A DNA stretch of 64,000 bases from Neobacillus cucumis (GCF_016908975.1 NZ_JAFBEX010000002.1:62001-126000); one strand, 5' to 3'. Positions 8,556-17,802 are shown, counted from the stretch's first letter. Notes: generated from the sequence alone by a model not told the origin. Program-made: numbers and translations.

Positions 8556-9479
8556 ATGAAAAAATACTTGAGTCTTTTCTTTATATTTATTTTATTATTA
8601 AGCGGCTGTTCTACTACTGTTAAAACTGAAGAGGATAAAGCAAGCGATGGGACTAAAAAGCTACATATTGTCACCACTTTCTATCCAATGTATTACTTTG
8701 CACAAAAAGTGGCGGGAAATACGGCTAAGGTGGATTTGTTAATTCCTAATGGTGTAGAGCCTCATGATTGGGACCCAACAGCAAAGGACATGGCTGAAAT
8801 ACAAGACGCAGACGTATTTATTTATAATAGCCGTTACCTTGAAACCTGGACTGAGAAGGTATTAAATAGTATTGATCAATCCAATTTAAAGGTTGTTGAG
8901 GCTTCTAAAGGAATTACACTAATTAATGGGCTTTCAGAAGAAAATGGAAAGTCTACTAAGGATCCGCATGTATGGCTTTCTCCTGTTTTAGCCCAGAAAG
9001 AAGTAGATACTATAATGAAGGCGCTAGAAGCAAAAGACCCCAAAAATAAGGAACAGTATGAAAAAAATGCTGCTGCCTTTAAGTCTCAACTTGGAGAGTT
9101 GGATCAACTATATAAAGATACTGTTGATAAATCGAAATCAAAAGAGTTCGTGACTCAACATGCTGCTTTTGGATATTTGGCAAAGCAATATGGTTTAAAG
9201 CAAATCCCGATTGCGGGTTTATCTCCTGATGTTGAACCAAGTCTTGGTAAATTGGCGGAATTAGCTGATTTGGTCAAGAAGAAAAATATAAAAATTATCT
9301 ATTTTGAAGGGCTTACTTCTGCAAAGGTGGCTAAGACTTTGGCCAATGAAGTAGGTGCTAAAACGGAGGTTTTAAATCCGTTAGAAGGTTTAACAAAAGA
9401 AGATCAAAAAAAGGGTCTGGATTATATAGGGGTTATGAAGAAAAATCTTGAGTCATTAAAACAAACTTTAGTAGACTAG
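8556..9479 (+). CDS. znuA: Zinc ABC transporter substrate-binding lipoprotein (ZnuA/AdcA type)
   Basis: This is a periplasmic-type binding protein anchored to the membrane that captures zinc for an ABC importer. It has about 307 residues. The start at 8556 is chosen because GAGGGGAAT lies before it; an earlier ATG at 8523 falls inside the second Zur-like box. The lipobox is LLLSGC with Cys18. Metal-ligand candidates are the His residues in EPHDWDP, DPHVWLSP and TQHAAFGY, plus a Glu in YFEGLTS. The His-rich loop common in zinc-specific members is absent. No permease or ATPase gene follows: a terminator comes directly after, so it must work with a transporter encoded elsewhere. Confidence 0.88.
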   Translation: MKKYLSLFFIFILLLSGCSTTVKTEEDKASDGTKKLHIVTTFYPMYYFAQKVAGNTAKVDLLIPNGVEPHDWDPTAKDMAEIQDADVFIYNSRYLETWTEKVLNSIDQSNLKVVEASKGITLINGLSEENGKSTKDPHVWLSPVLAQKEVDTIMKALEAKDPKNKEQYEKNAAAFKSQLGELDQLYKDTVDKSKSKEFVTQHAAFGYLAKQYGLKQIPIAGLSPDVEPSLGKLAELADLVKKKNIKIIYFEGLTSAKVAKTLANEVGAKTEVLNPLEGLTKEDQKKGLDYIGVMKKNLESLKQTLVD

Positions 9480-9493
9480 TAGTTTTAATGGGG

Positions 9494-9547
9494 GAGGCTG
9501 TATCAAAAATCTCGGTATTCAGCCAGTTTTGATACAGCCTTTTTTTA
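9494..9547 (+). terminator. Terminator of the zinc-binding protein gene
   Basis: The perfect 14-base arms AGGCTGTATCAAAA and TTTTGATACAGCCT are followed by seven T residues. Confidence 0.92.
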
Positions 9548-9619
9548 TTATTGTAGGAATGGGGAGAGTGGGCTTTGTTCGGATTTGAATGAGGGAACGG
9601 AGATTCGACTTTTTTACAA

Positions 9620-10048
9620 TCATGTATCAGCTGGTGATGATGGACAATCTATAACTACATTTACATCTCCAATAGTATCTATATGGATTTTTTCTTGCTT
9701 CAACCTTTCATTAATCTGAATCAATTCTTCATATTGATTTTTATAAACTTCAATGTCATTAAGTACAGTTAGGGCTAATTTGATTTCAATTTGTTCTTCA
9801 CTTAAGGGAATACAAGTGGTTTCTATTTGAATATCACGAGGGTCTTCTGGATTTTTTACTCTTTTTTCAATAATGAGGTCTTCGCATGTGACAGGAACTA
9901 AAATTTGCTTTTCCTTTGTATACTTTTTCTTATAGATTGTAACATCGGCTGTATCAATCCACTTTTTGTTTACCTCCAATTGTTCTTTATGTATTTGAAA
10001 AGTAATTTCATTATGTTTTTCATATTGGGGAGTATGGTTTTTGGGCAA
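9620..10048 (-). CDS. DUF2382-type stress protein (YsnF-like), short
   Basis: A 142-residue member of the DUF2382 family seen in general-stress proteins such as YsnF. Two beta-rich repeats can be seen: one starts at IQLHKEQLEVNKK-like residues and is followed by a repeat with IPLSEEQIEIK. It uses a TTG start supported by a strong GGAGGT five to eight bases away; no ATG is better placed. It lies just downstream of a paralogue on the same strand but beyond a terminator. It has diverged strongly from that paralogue. Its role is unknown. Confidence 0.7.
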   Translation of the reverse strand: MPKNHTPQYEKHNEITFQIHKEQLEVNKKWIDTADVTIYKKKYTKEKQILVPVTCEDLIIEKRVKNPEDPRDIQIETTCIPLSEEQIEIKLALTVLNDIEVYKNQYEELIQINERLKQEKIHIDTIGDVNVVIDCPSSPADT

Positions 10049-10076
10049 TGTAAGCTACCTCCATTTGTAAAGGATG

Positions 10077-10121
10077 AAAACACCTTTTGATTATCTTAGT
10101 AATCAAAAGGTGTTTTTTTTT
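10077..10121 (-). terminator. Terminator between the two DUF2382 genes
   Basis: A perfect stem (ACACCTTTTGATTA and its complement) is flanked by T runs on both strands. It can end the upstream minus-strand gene. Confidence 0.88.
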
Positions 10122-10617
10122 AGCTGTTATTTATATCAGATAATCCTGACTCATCAACAATATTAACGCTACCAGTTGTATTAACATGAGCTTCTTCGCG
10201 TTTAAGCGTCTCTTGTACCTGTTGAGTTTCTTCCACTTTCCGTTTTGATGCGGAAATTTCTTCAGTTGCTACTGTATATTTATTTACCTCCACTTGTTCC
10301 TGGCTGACAGGAATATGAATGGTTTCCTGAGAGATTGATGTAGAATCACTTTGCTCGTTATTCAGTGGAGTTCTCGTTATGACAACTTCTTCGTGCATGA
10401 CAGGAACATCAACCGTTTTTGATTCTTCGACAACATCTTTTGAAATGACCACTTCTCCAGCATCGACACTGTTCTTGTTAATGTCTAATTCTTCTTTATG
10501 AAGTTGAAGTGTGCCTTCATTTTGATTGTTTTGGGTATTTAAAGTCGTTTCGGTATTTTGATTACTTTCCGAATTTTGTGATTTATCATCACTAAACAAG
10601 CCTAAGAAGTCGCTCAT
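10120..10617 (-). CDS. DUF2382-type stress protein (YsnF-like)
   Basis: A 165-residue acidic protein. A low-complexity Asn/Gln/Thr tail (about residues 10-33) is followed by a DUF2382 domain with two repeats: LQLHKEELDINK, then IHIPVSQEQVEVNK. A helical stretch and the typical final AHVNTTGSVNI follow. The start has GAAGGGGG upstream at good spacing. It is paralogous to the gene at 9620-10048. Such proteins are part of general stress regulons in Bacillus, but no SigB promoter was identified. Confidence 0.82.
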   Translation of the reverse strand: MSDFLGLFSDDKSQNSESNQNTETTLNTQNNQNEGTLQLHKEELDINKNSVDAGEVVISKDVVEESKTVDVPVMHEEVVITRTPLNNEQSDSTSISQETIHIPVSQEQVEVNKYTVATEEISASKRKVEETQQVQETLKREEAHVNTTGSVNIVDESGLSDINNS

Positions 10618-10900
10618 TATTATCCCCCTTCAGTTGGTTGTTGACAAGCCTTTAATAGAATGTGCACAAGAAAAAACTTTATGCTTTAAACTAGTTTGAA
10701 AAAAATACTAAACGAAATTCTACATATAAACCCGTATTGTTTGTGATCTAATATTATGGGTAAAATAACCTTGGCTTTATTCATAAAAAAATTGTTTAAG
10801 ACTCTTTTCTGGCAAAGCAGATACTTTTAAAGTATGTAGGGGATTTGTAATAAAAGGAGTTAATAAAGATTCCCTTCGAAAGACAGAATTATTGGATTTT
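10618..10900. other. Non-coding stretch before the 52-bp array
   Basis: AT-rich DNA between the divergent ribosome site of the DUF2382 gene and the tandem array. I see no convincing gene. It should hold the promoter of the 10120-10617 gene. Confidence 0.4.
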
Positions 10901-11533
10901 GTCCGAATGGAAGGTTGATTCGGACAGGGGAAGAGAAAAAGAGCAGGACCCTGTCCGAATGCAAGGTTGATTCGGACAAGGGAAGAGAAAAAGAGCAGGA
11001 CCCTGTCCGAATCAAAGGATGATTCGGACAAGGGAACGAAGAAAAAGCAGGTTCCTGTCCGAATAGAAGGATGATTCGGACAAGGGAAGAGAAAAAGAGC
11101 AGGTTCCTGTCCGAATGCAAGGATGATTCGGACAAGGGAACGAAGAAAGAGCAGGTTCCTGTCCGAATAGAAGGGTGATTCGGACAAGGAAAGAGAAAAA
11201 GAGCAGGTTCCTGTCCGAATGCAAGGGTGATTCGGACAAGGGAACGAAGAAAGAGCAGGCTCCTGTCCGAATAGAAGGTTGATTCGGACAAGGGAAGAGA
11301 AAAAGAGCAGGACCCTGTCCGAATGGAAGGTTGATTCGGACAAGGGAAGGAAGAAAGAGCAGGTTCCTGTCCGAATGCAAGGGTGATTTGAACAAGAGAA
11401 CGAAGAAAGAGCAGGCTCCTGTCCGAATAGAAGGATGATTCGGACAAGGGAAGAGAAAAAGAGCAGGTTCCTGTCCGAATGGAAGGTTGATTCGGACAAG
11501 GGAAGGAAGAAAGAGCAGGTTCCTGTCCGAATC
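10901..11533. repeat. Tandem array of 12 units of exactly 52 bp, each with an 8-bp hairpin
   Basis: The motif GTCCGAAT begins at 10901, 10953, 11005, 11057, 11109, 11161, 11213, 11265, 11317, 11369, 11421, 11473 and (partial) 11525. Every step is exactly 52 bases. Each unit has GTCCGAAT, a 9-10 base loop, ATTCGGAC, then a purine-rich spacer ending in GAGCAGG. Two spacer classes (GGGAAGAGAAAAA and GGGAACGAAGAAA or GGGAAGGAAGAAA) roughly alternate, suggesting growth as 104-bp dimers. The unit at 11369 has a damaged right arm. The minus strand lacks stops in all three frames through the array, but no ribosome site or usable start supports translation. Confidence 0.95.
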
Positions 11534-11539
11534 CCAAAA

Positions 11540-12386
11540 TCATTCATAATAAGTATCTCTAGAATTCCCCAATGAAGTAAAATTTTTCTTTAAAGCCCTG
11601 CGAATTGTCCTCTCGTTTAAAGCAACATTGCACCAATTGTAAATACTATGGGTGGTAATTCTTCGATCAGGAAACAATAGCTTAAATTCATTCACATGCC
11701 TTACAATAGCTAACTCTATCTTTTCATGTCCGCCACACTTTCCACAAACAAACTCATTATCCTTTTTATAAATCTGAAAGGAATGACATAAATGACAATT
11801 AAATCCTTTTTGCAGCTGTTCATAACAATATTTTGGCCTTACAGTAAATGGATTCTTGGCTTGATGTAATGAAATTATTTTTTGTGCTAGCTTCTTGTGA
11901 CCCTCGTTCAACTTTGAAGGTGTCTTATTTAAATCATTCAAAAAACCATTTAATTGGGTGGGGAATATAATGGGGGTGGTCCATGGGGGCTTGATATAAA
12001 GTGAATTCCGGGTTAATAAAGACAACGAAGGCTTCAGTGAGGTAATTAAGCTTAAGGTTATGGAGCAGTTGGCTGAATAAAGTCGAACTTCTTTCTAACT
12101 GGTCAACAGGATTTTTAATTTGGCGGTCGGTTGTTACGGAATAAAGTTTGTCCGATTTTAAGTAATAATCACTTAGATAATTTTTTATATCCAGAAGGTG
12201 GATCCCACCTTGTGAAATCATTAAGGAATCTATTTGAAAATAGGAGTTATTTACTTCTAATAGTAGGTCATTTATGAAATATCTTTCTTCTTGAAGGTTT
12301 GTAGCCAGTTTGTCGAATTTTATTTCCCCCTCATAGCCCTTTTCAAGGTTAGAATAGTGAAACTTATCATTTGGTGCTAACTCCAT
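11540..12386 (-). pseudogene. NERD-domain protein with a single-base frameshift
   Basis: Two overlapping frames form one gene. The first (from ATG at 12386) encodes the NERD nuclease-related domain (EGEIKFDKL, DSLMISQGGIHLLDIKNY, FVVFINPEFTLYQAPMDHP) and then hits a stop at 11934. The second frame continues the family sequence (IIFPTQLNGFLNDLN). It then adds a zinc-ribbon (CHLC and CGKCGG) and a C-terminal helix-turn-helix-like region. Removing one G from the GGGGG run at 11972-11976 restores a continuous reading frame of about 280 codons. It could be a pseudogene, a sequencing error in a homopolymer, or a phase-variable gene. Its 3' end abuts the 52-bp array. Confidence 0.85.
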
Positions 12387-12535
12387 TCGAGTGTTTAAAT
12401 GTCGTAAAACTAATAATTCTTCCGACTAAGATCTAGCTTTTAGTAACATAGGACACATCCTATCTTAATCTCTAAGCTCATTTTATAGAAATTTATCACC
12501 ATTCCATATAGGGGAATATGAATTTTCCGTTAACA

Positions 12536-12571
12536 AAAACCCCGCCAGCTCAATTACTCGGCGAGGTTTTA
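12536..12571 (-). terminator. Terminator of the ABC exporter operon
   Basis: On the minus strand, the arms AACCTCGCC and GGCGGGGTT (one mismatch) are followed by TTTTTG. Confidence 0.8.
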
Positions 12572-12580
12572 TAAACTTTA

Positions 12581-13726
12581 TTAAAGAAAACTTCTAACAT
12601 TATTATTCCGGCTAAACTTATAAATCGCGATTATGAAGAACACCAGAGCGAAGGACAATAAGGTTACCAAATTCATTGACAAGCTGCTGAGGGTGTGTCC
12701 TTTTTGTAGCTCAGTAATCGTGTCGAGCAGCCACCTTTGCGGCAAGAATTCCGCAATTCTTTGAGCTGCCTTTGGCATGATTTCTACTGGCCAGAAGCAG
12801 CCGGCAAGCAAACAGGTGGGTGTTATGATCAGATTTTGCAAGGCACTTGCTGAATTCGAGGTAGTGGCAAAGGCAGTAATGACCAATGATAACCCGACAG
12901 AGACAAGCGAGAAAAACATCATCACACCAATCATTTCCCAGAATGGAACTCCAGCTGAAATACCAAAGACCTTCGTCATAACCGTCAAGGTGACAACCAC
13001 TTGAAGCGTCATAATAATCATATTGACAATCACATTAGCCAGAACATACTTTTTACCGTCGATGGGTGCCGACATAATTCGGAAATAGGTGCGGTTTTCT
13101 TTTTCTTTTAAAATCAATTCAGATAGCCCGCCTGCAGAGTTGAGCATAATCATCAGCAGAAAACCAATCGTCTGAATGGTCATATCGTTGTTATTAGATG
13201 TATCTTTTAAAGAATGGGTTGTTACTTTAAACCTAGACTCTTGGTAATTATGATAGAGAGTATTAAACAAGGTTACTTCCCCATTGGAAGCAGTGCTTAA
13301 GGAGGAGAGGTTACCAATATAGTTATTAAGGTAGGCCTTAATATAAGTGGTGACCTGTGCCCCTTTAATTGAGACGATCTGAACCTCAGGCTTTTCACCC
13401 TTTATAATTGCTTCTGAAAAACCTGGTTCAAGGATAATCACACAATCCAGGGCGCCAGAAGCGATTTTATTTCTGACCTCTGATTCTGCTAGTTTACTTG
13501 TTTTTACATTTTTTAAACTGCCGATAAAACTGGCGGTATTTTTTGAAATGGTAGTATGGTCCAAATCAACGATACCGGTCTGGAGATAGGAAGGACCTGT
13601 TTTGCCATATGCCAAGAAGGCAATGAAAATACCCAGTAGGGGTACAAGTACATAAGAAATGATTCTTCTTTTATTTAAAAAAATGGAACGTAATGAATTG
13701 GCCACAAGCCACATGATTTCTTGCAT
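12581..13726 (-). CDS. ABC-2 type exporter permease (LnrN-like)
   Basis: This is the second permease of the exporter, about 381 residues. One N-terminal membrane helix is followed by an extracytoplasmic domain of about 140 residues. Five to six further helices come after about residue 175, the ABC-2 permease layout. The ATG at 13726 is preferred because GGGAGGG lies upstream; an in-frame start at 13765 would reach into the preceding gene. It starts one base after the other permease stops. With that gene and the ATPase it matches the B. subtilis lnrLMN arrangement (linearmycin resistance). The substrate here is not known. Confidence 0.85.
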   Translation of the reverse strand: MQEIMWLVANSLRSIFLNKRRIISYVLVPLLGIFIAFLAYGKTGPSYLQTGIVDLDHTTISKNTASFIGSLKNVKTSKLAESEVRNKIASGALDCVIILEPGFSEAIIKGEKPEVQIVSIKGAQVTTYIKAYLNNYIGNLSSLSTASNGEVTLFNTLYHNYQESRFKVTTHSLKDTSNNNDMTIQTIGFLLMIMLNSAGGLSELILKEKENRTYFRIMSAPIDGKKYVLANVIVNMIIMTLQVVVTLTVMTKVFGISAGVPFWEMIGVMMFFSLVSVGLSLVITAFATTSNSASALQNLIITPTCLLAGCFWPVEIMPKAAQRIAEFLPQRWLLDTITELQKGHTLSSLSMNLVTLLSFALVFFIIAIYKFSRNNNVRSFL

Positions 13727-13727
13727 C

Positions 13728-14849
13728 TTAGAGACCCTCCCGTTTTCTGAATGCAACAATAGCAAACATCAGGAAAACAATCGCAATACCGATATTTAAT
13801 GAAATCGAAGGCAGTGCGGCTGATAGATCATTGTTATAAATAATTCTTGTCAACGCATCCCGTGCCCATGTCAGCGGGGACAAATTGATCATGAGTTTCA
13901 GAAAGCCGTCGGCGTTCTCAATCCTGAAATACGCACCGCCAAAAAAGGCAGCAAGCTGAAGGACGACCATAATAATGGTTCGCATGCCTTGGTCCGTTTT
14001 AATAATATAGCTGAGACCGAGCCCAAAGCTGACGGCAAGGAACACGAGCGTGAAAAGTATAAGCACCACTATACCGGGATGGCTGCCCCAATTTGCCCCA
14101 AAAACAAAACGGCTGAAGGCCATTACTAGCAAGATGCAAACAAAGTTAATTCCGATTCCCCCAAGAATTTTACCTAGAAAAATTTCCATCTTGTTAATGG
14201 GCGCGATGGAGAGCCGAATAGCGGTGTTCCGCCTTCTTTCACCTCGAATCAGAGAACTGGCGGAAATGGCACTGTATAAGGCGATCATTGTCGTCATGGC
14301 CATCGCATAATAATCCATGGATCCGGGTGCTTTATTGGCATTTAAGGAGGTTTCCTTTACATAGTTGGTTTGAGTACTGGTCAATATCGTTTGCACTTTT
14401 TCTGGTTTTTCCTTTGCTACTTCGGTGATCAAATTGTATTTATCGGCAAAAGCTGTCAGCATACCTTCTACCATACTTGCCTGAATACTGTTCCGTTCAC
14501 TGCCATAAAATTGAATGCCTGTATCTGTTACTTCCACATAGGCATCATAGTGGTTTTGCTTCACTTGGAGCTTTCCGTCTGTAGTACTTTCAGAAGTTTT
14601 TGAGAAATGAATGTCCTGCCTTTTTGCTTCTCTTATAAATCTTTGGAAGGAGGCAGCAAAGCTACTGTCATTTTTTTCGGTATATAGTACATTGATCTTT
14701 CCCAGTTTAATGTTTTTGTCAAAGGTATTAGACAAAGCAGTTCCGAGAATCAGCATCATCAAAATAGGAAAGGCCAGCATAAACACGAGGGTCCTAATAT
14801 CTCGGATGTTCCGTTTGAATTCATTAAGCGCAATATTGATGATATTCAC
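13728..14849 (-). CDS. ABC-2 type exporter permease (LnrM-like)
   Basis: A 373-residue permease with the same plan as its neighbour: helix 1 at about residues 20-40, a soluble external domain, then a C-terminal membrane bundle starting near residue 180 (YYAMAMTTMIALYSA). The conserved ABC-2 region PLTWARDALTRIIYN is near residue 330. It lies 12 bases after the ATPase gene, behind AGGAGTTAG. The two permeases probably form a heterodimer on one ATPase dimer. Confidence 0.87.
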   Translation of the reverse strand: MNIINIALNEFKRNIRDIRTLVFMLAFPILMMLILGTALSNTFDKNIKLGKINVLYTEKNDSSFAASFQRFIREAKRQDIHFSKTSESTTDGKLQVKQNHYDAYVEVTDTGIQFYGSERNSIQASMVEGMLTAFADKYNLITEVAKEKPEKVQTILTSTQTNYVKETSLNANKAPGSMDYYAMAMTTMIALYSAISASSLIRGERRRNTAIRLSIAPINKMEIFLGKILGGIGINFVCILLVMAFSRFVFGANWGSHPGIVVLILFTLVFLAVSFGLGLSYIIKTDQGMRTIIMVVLQLAAFFGGAYFRIENADGFLKLMINLSPLTWARDALTRIIYNNDLSAALPSISLNIGIAIVFLMFAIVAFRKREGL

Positions 14850-14861
14850 AACTAACTCCTC

Positions 14862-15797
14862 CTAATCTCTTAAGTTTCTGCCGGTTAAAGTGAGGAAGAC
14901 GGTCTCCAAGTTTGGGGCCAGCTCCTGGAGTGAGCGGATCTCCATTCCTCTATTAATGAAAAACTCGATAATCTGGTTCAGGTTGTTGACTTCCGAATGG
15001 GAGTTGATTTTCACAAGGTTCTCCTCGATGGAAAGGGAATTAACCCCCTTAATCTCCTTTAATGATGCTACTTCGAGGTTTTCAGCGTTTTTCACTTCAA
15101 TCCAAATATCCTTTGTATCGGTTATAATGGCTTTTAACTGTTCTTTTGTTCCTTCGGCAATCACCTTACCATGATCAACAATGGCAATCCGCGAGCAGAT
15201 TTCTTCCACTTCTTCCATGTAGTGGCTTGTGTAAATGACAGTACAACCCATGTCATTCAACTTGCGGACTGAGGTTAAAATATAGTTTCGTGACTGTGGA
15301 TCAATGCCAACAGTTGGCTCATCCATAATAATCAGCTTTGGGCGGTGGGCAATTGCACAAGCGATATTCAATCTGCGTTTCATTCCGCCGGAAAAGTTCT
15401 TTGGGAAGCTCTTTTGCTTATCTATTAGGCCGACAAACTCCAGTGCCTCTTTAACCCGTTGTTTTAACTCTGTTCCGCGCAGTCCGTATAATCCCGCAAA
15501 AAATCTCACATTCTCGTATGCAGTCATATCCTCATAAATCGCCAGGTCCTGCGGTACAATCCCGATATTCATCTTGGCGAACTTGCTGTGTGAAGCAATG
15601 TTCTTGCCTAGGATATGGATTTCCCCGCTGTTATTTCGTAACAGACCCGAAATCATATTGATGGTGGTACTTTTGCCAGCGCCATTGGAACCAAGAAAAC
15701 CAAAAATTTCTCCTTCCTGAATCGCTAAAGACATATTATCAACAGCAATAAAATCGCCAAATTTCTTCGTTAAATTTTTAATCTCCAACACGTTCAT
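14862..15797 (-). CDS. ABC exporter ATP-binding protein (LnrL-like)
   Basis: A 311-residue ATPase. It has Walker A GSNGAGKST (about residues 36-44), a Q-loop in GIVPQDLAIY, signature NFSGGMKRR and Walker B KLIIMDEPTVGIDP, then the H-loop (YTSHYMEE). A C-terminal domain of about 90 residues is typical of drug-exporter ATPases. GAGGTGAG precedes the ATG. A terminator separates it from the upstream kinase gene, so the exporter is a separate transcription unit, presumably switched on by the adjacent response regulator. Confidence 0.92.
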   Translation of the reverse strand: MNVLEIKNLTKKFGDFIAVDNMSLAIQEGEIFGFLGSNGAGKSTTINMISGLLRNNSGEIHILGKNIASHSKFAKMNIGIVPQDLAIYEDMTAYENVRFFAGLYGLRGTELKQRVKEALEFVGLIDKQKSFPKNFSGGMKRRLNIACAIAHRPKLIIMDEPTVGIDPQSRNYILTSVRKLNDMGCTVIYTSHYMEEVEEICSRIAIVDHGKVIAEGTKEQLKAIITDTKDIWIEVKNAENLEVASLKEIKGVNSLSIEENLVKINSHSEVNNLNQIIEFFINRGMEIRSLQELAPNLETVFLTLTGRNLRD

Positions 15798-15873
15798 AAA
15801 AAACTCACCTCATTGGATGGTGCCTTTGGGATGCCTGACACCATTTCTTGTATTTGTAATTTAATTATAAGGA

Positions 15874-15914
15874 AAAAGGGTGAACTAATATAAGTGCATT
15901 AGTTCACCCTTTAT
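15874..15914 (-). terminator. Terminator after the histidine kinase gene
   Basis: A 15-bp stem (AAAGGGTGAACTAAT and its complement) with a T run on the minus strand ends the regulator-kinase transcript before the exporter genes. Confidence 0.85.
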
Positions 15915-15952
15915 ACATGAGAAATTTCATATTTTTCTTATGAATGCTTTCA

Positions 15953-17059
15953 TTAGGCGATGGGGAGGAGGGTGGTGACAGAGAATCCGTTGCTTCCGTC
16001 GACGATAACTGTGCCTTTTACGGAGGCGGTCCGTTCTTCCATGCCAACGATGCCGAGCCCTTTTACTAATTTGCCGGATTCAATTCCTTTGCCGTTATCC
16101 CGGACGTCGACCCGAACCAGCTTATTCAATACCTGAATGTCAATCGCTATTTCCGACGCACCTGAGTATTTTAATGAATTCGTGAAGGCTTCGGTGATAT
16201 TCTCAAGCATAATTTTCCATTGAATCGGTGAAATCAGTTCTATGTTTCCTTTGTATACAAACGGCATTCGTAGCTGGTGCTGAATGGAAAATTCCTCAAT
16301 GAACAATTTAAGGCGCTGCAAACCTATTTGTTCGGTAGCTGGCTTCATAGCTTTCAAGGTAATCCTGATATCCTCGATGCCCTCTTTTGAAATGTTAATC
16401 GCATTCTGAAGCAGTTCCACGGCCTTAGTCTGGTCTATGGTCATAAGGGTCTTCGCTGCCTCCATTTGAATTAGGGCACCTGTCATGGAGTGGCCAATGC
16501 TGTCATGAATCTGTTGAGATATCCGGTTGCGTTCCTCTAAACGATAGGTATATTCCGATTGCCTAATGTACTCTTTATTTTCATTAAGACTTTTGGAGAG
16601 ACGCTGCATATCAATCCGCATCTTATCCAGCGTATGCTCATAATGAATAAGCCTATTCGAGTAATGGCTGGTCATATAATTAACCACAAAACAGAACAGG
16701 GCAATCAGACCATATAACGCTTGATTTTGGGGTACAAGCCATAAAGGCAGCAAGCCCACTAACAACAATAACCACTTTTTTTCAAAAAAAGACCAGAAAA
16801 GTTCATAGATATTATTCGGCAAAAGCAGTAAGAATAACGGATTCACTTCTCGAAAGGAAGTATAAATAAGGATTATCGAAACCAGGTGGATGCTAATCTT
16901 CACTTTGTTCAATCGAACTAGATAAAGGGTAATATTCAAGGAGATATACATCAAAATGGAAAGGATGATCCAAGTTAAATGGCTAGTTTCGGAGTGAATA
17001 TAGGATATGCTAAGAAACAGGATGATAATAAGCTTGCTGAAAATGATCCATAATTCCAT
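15953..17059 (-). CDS. Sensor histidine kinase (NarL-partner, HisKA_3 type)
   Basis: A 368-residue membrane kinase. About five or six hydrophobic segments lie in residues 1-130, followed by a coiled linker. The HisKA_3 phosphoacceptor motif ERNRISQQIHDSIGHS contains His185. The ATPase domain has an N-box (ENITEAFTNSLKYSG) and a G-box (DNGKGI). No large external sensor domain is seen, so it probably senses a membrane-perturbing compound, as LnrJ does. AGAGGACC precedes the ATG. It lies 12 bases downstream of the response regulator. Confidence 0.9.
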   Translation of the reverse strand: MELWIIFSKLIIILFLSISYIHSETSHLTWIILSILMYISLNITLYLVRLNKVKISIHLVSIILIYTSFREVNPLFLLLLPNNIYELFWSFFEKKWLLLLVGLLPLWLVPQNQALYGLIALFCFVVNYMTSHYSNRLIHYEHTLDKMRIDMQRLSKSLNENKEYIRQSEYTYRLEERNRISQQIHDSIGHSMTGALIQMEAAKTLMTIDQTKAVELLQNAINISKEGIEDIRITLKAMKPATEQIGLQRLKLFIEEFSIQHQLRMPFVYKGNIELISPIQWKIMLENITEAFTNSLKYSGASEIAIDIQVLNKLVRVDVRDNGKGIESGKLVKGLGIVGMEERTASVKGTVIVDGSNGFSVTTLLPIA

Positions 17060-17071
17060 TGGCTGGTCCTC

Positions 17072-17710
17072 TTATTCTACTGAACCAGTTAGATAATAAA
17101 TGGCTATTTGTGTTCGATGCTCCAACCTAGTTTTACTTAGGATGGAAGTAATATAATTCGCGACCGTTCCTTCAGAGATAAACAGCTCCTTAGAAATTGC
17201 CTTGTTGGAATAGCCCTTTGCTATTAATGTCATAATATCCATTTCCCGCTCGGTAAATAGGCTTGCATCCACTTTGGACTCTGTTTTCGAAGTACCTGTC
17301 ATATTTGATTTAATTTTATCGAGTACTACATCCTGCATTACGGTGTTGCCATAATAGACACTTTTAATGGCATCACGGATCCGTTCAGGATCGGTATTTT
17401 TCAATAAATAGCCTTTTGCACCGTTCTTAATCGCATCGATAATATACTCATCATCATCAAATGTTGTTAAGATGATCGGCTTTGTCTTCGTCTTTTCGGT
17501 TAGAATTTTTGTTGCTTCAACGCCATTCATATTAGGCATTCTTACATCCAAAAGGGCTATGTCGACTTGATGAATTTGACAATAATCAACTGCCTCTTTA
17601 CCATCAGCAACTGTTATTAGTACTTCAAACTCACCGTATGTACTTAGAATGATCTTCATGCCTTCTCGGATAAACGAATTATCATCCGCAATCATAATTG
17701 TAATGTTCAT
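17072..17710 (-). CDS. NarL/LuxR-family response regulator
   Basis: A 212-residue regulator. The receiver domain has acidic Asp9/Asp10 and phosphoacceptor Asp55 (IALLDVRMP). A C-terminal LuxR-type helix-turn-helix follows (about residues 145-205, LFTEREMDIMTLIAKGYSN). It is the first gene of the pair with the kinase. Its likely target is the LnrLMN-like exporter downstream. In B. subtilis the kinase gene comes first, so the order is reversed here. Confidence 0.9.
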   Translation of the reverse strand: MNITIMIADDNSFIREGMKIILSTYGEFEVLITVADGKEAVDYCQIHQVDIALLDVRMPNMNGVEATKILTEKTKTKPIILTTFDDDEYIIDAIKNGAKGYLLKNTDPERIRDAIKSVYYGNTVMQDVVLDKIKSNMTGTSKTESKVDASLFTEREMDIMTLIAKGYSNKAISKELFISEGTVANYITSILSKTRLEHRTQIAIYYLTGSVE

Positions 17711-17802
17711 ATTCCAGCAGGAACAGCCTGCCCATCACATCCTTAAATTGGTAGTTGATAATATAAACATATCAGAAAGAATGATTTTTGAGGAGTACCC
17801 GA

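Noticed and set aside
10901-11533. CRISPR array
   Set aside because: The units are contiguous and near-identical across the full 52 bases; there are no unique spacers and no cas genes.
10777-11547. Three long minus-strand reading frames across the 52-bp array (also 10860-11543 and 11012-11395)
   Set aside because: They arise because the 52-base unit has no stop in any frame; the products are frame-shifted copies of the same repeat and lack ribosome sites.
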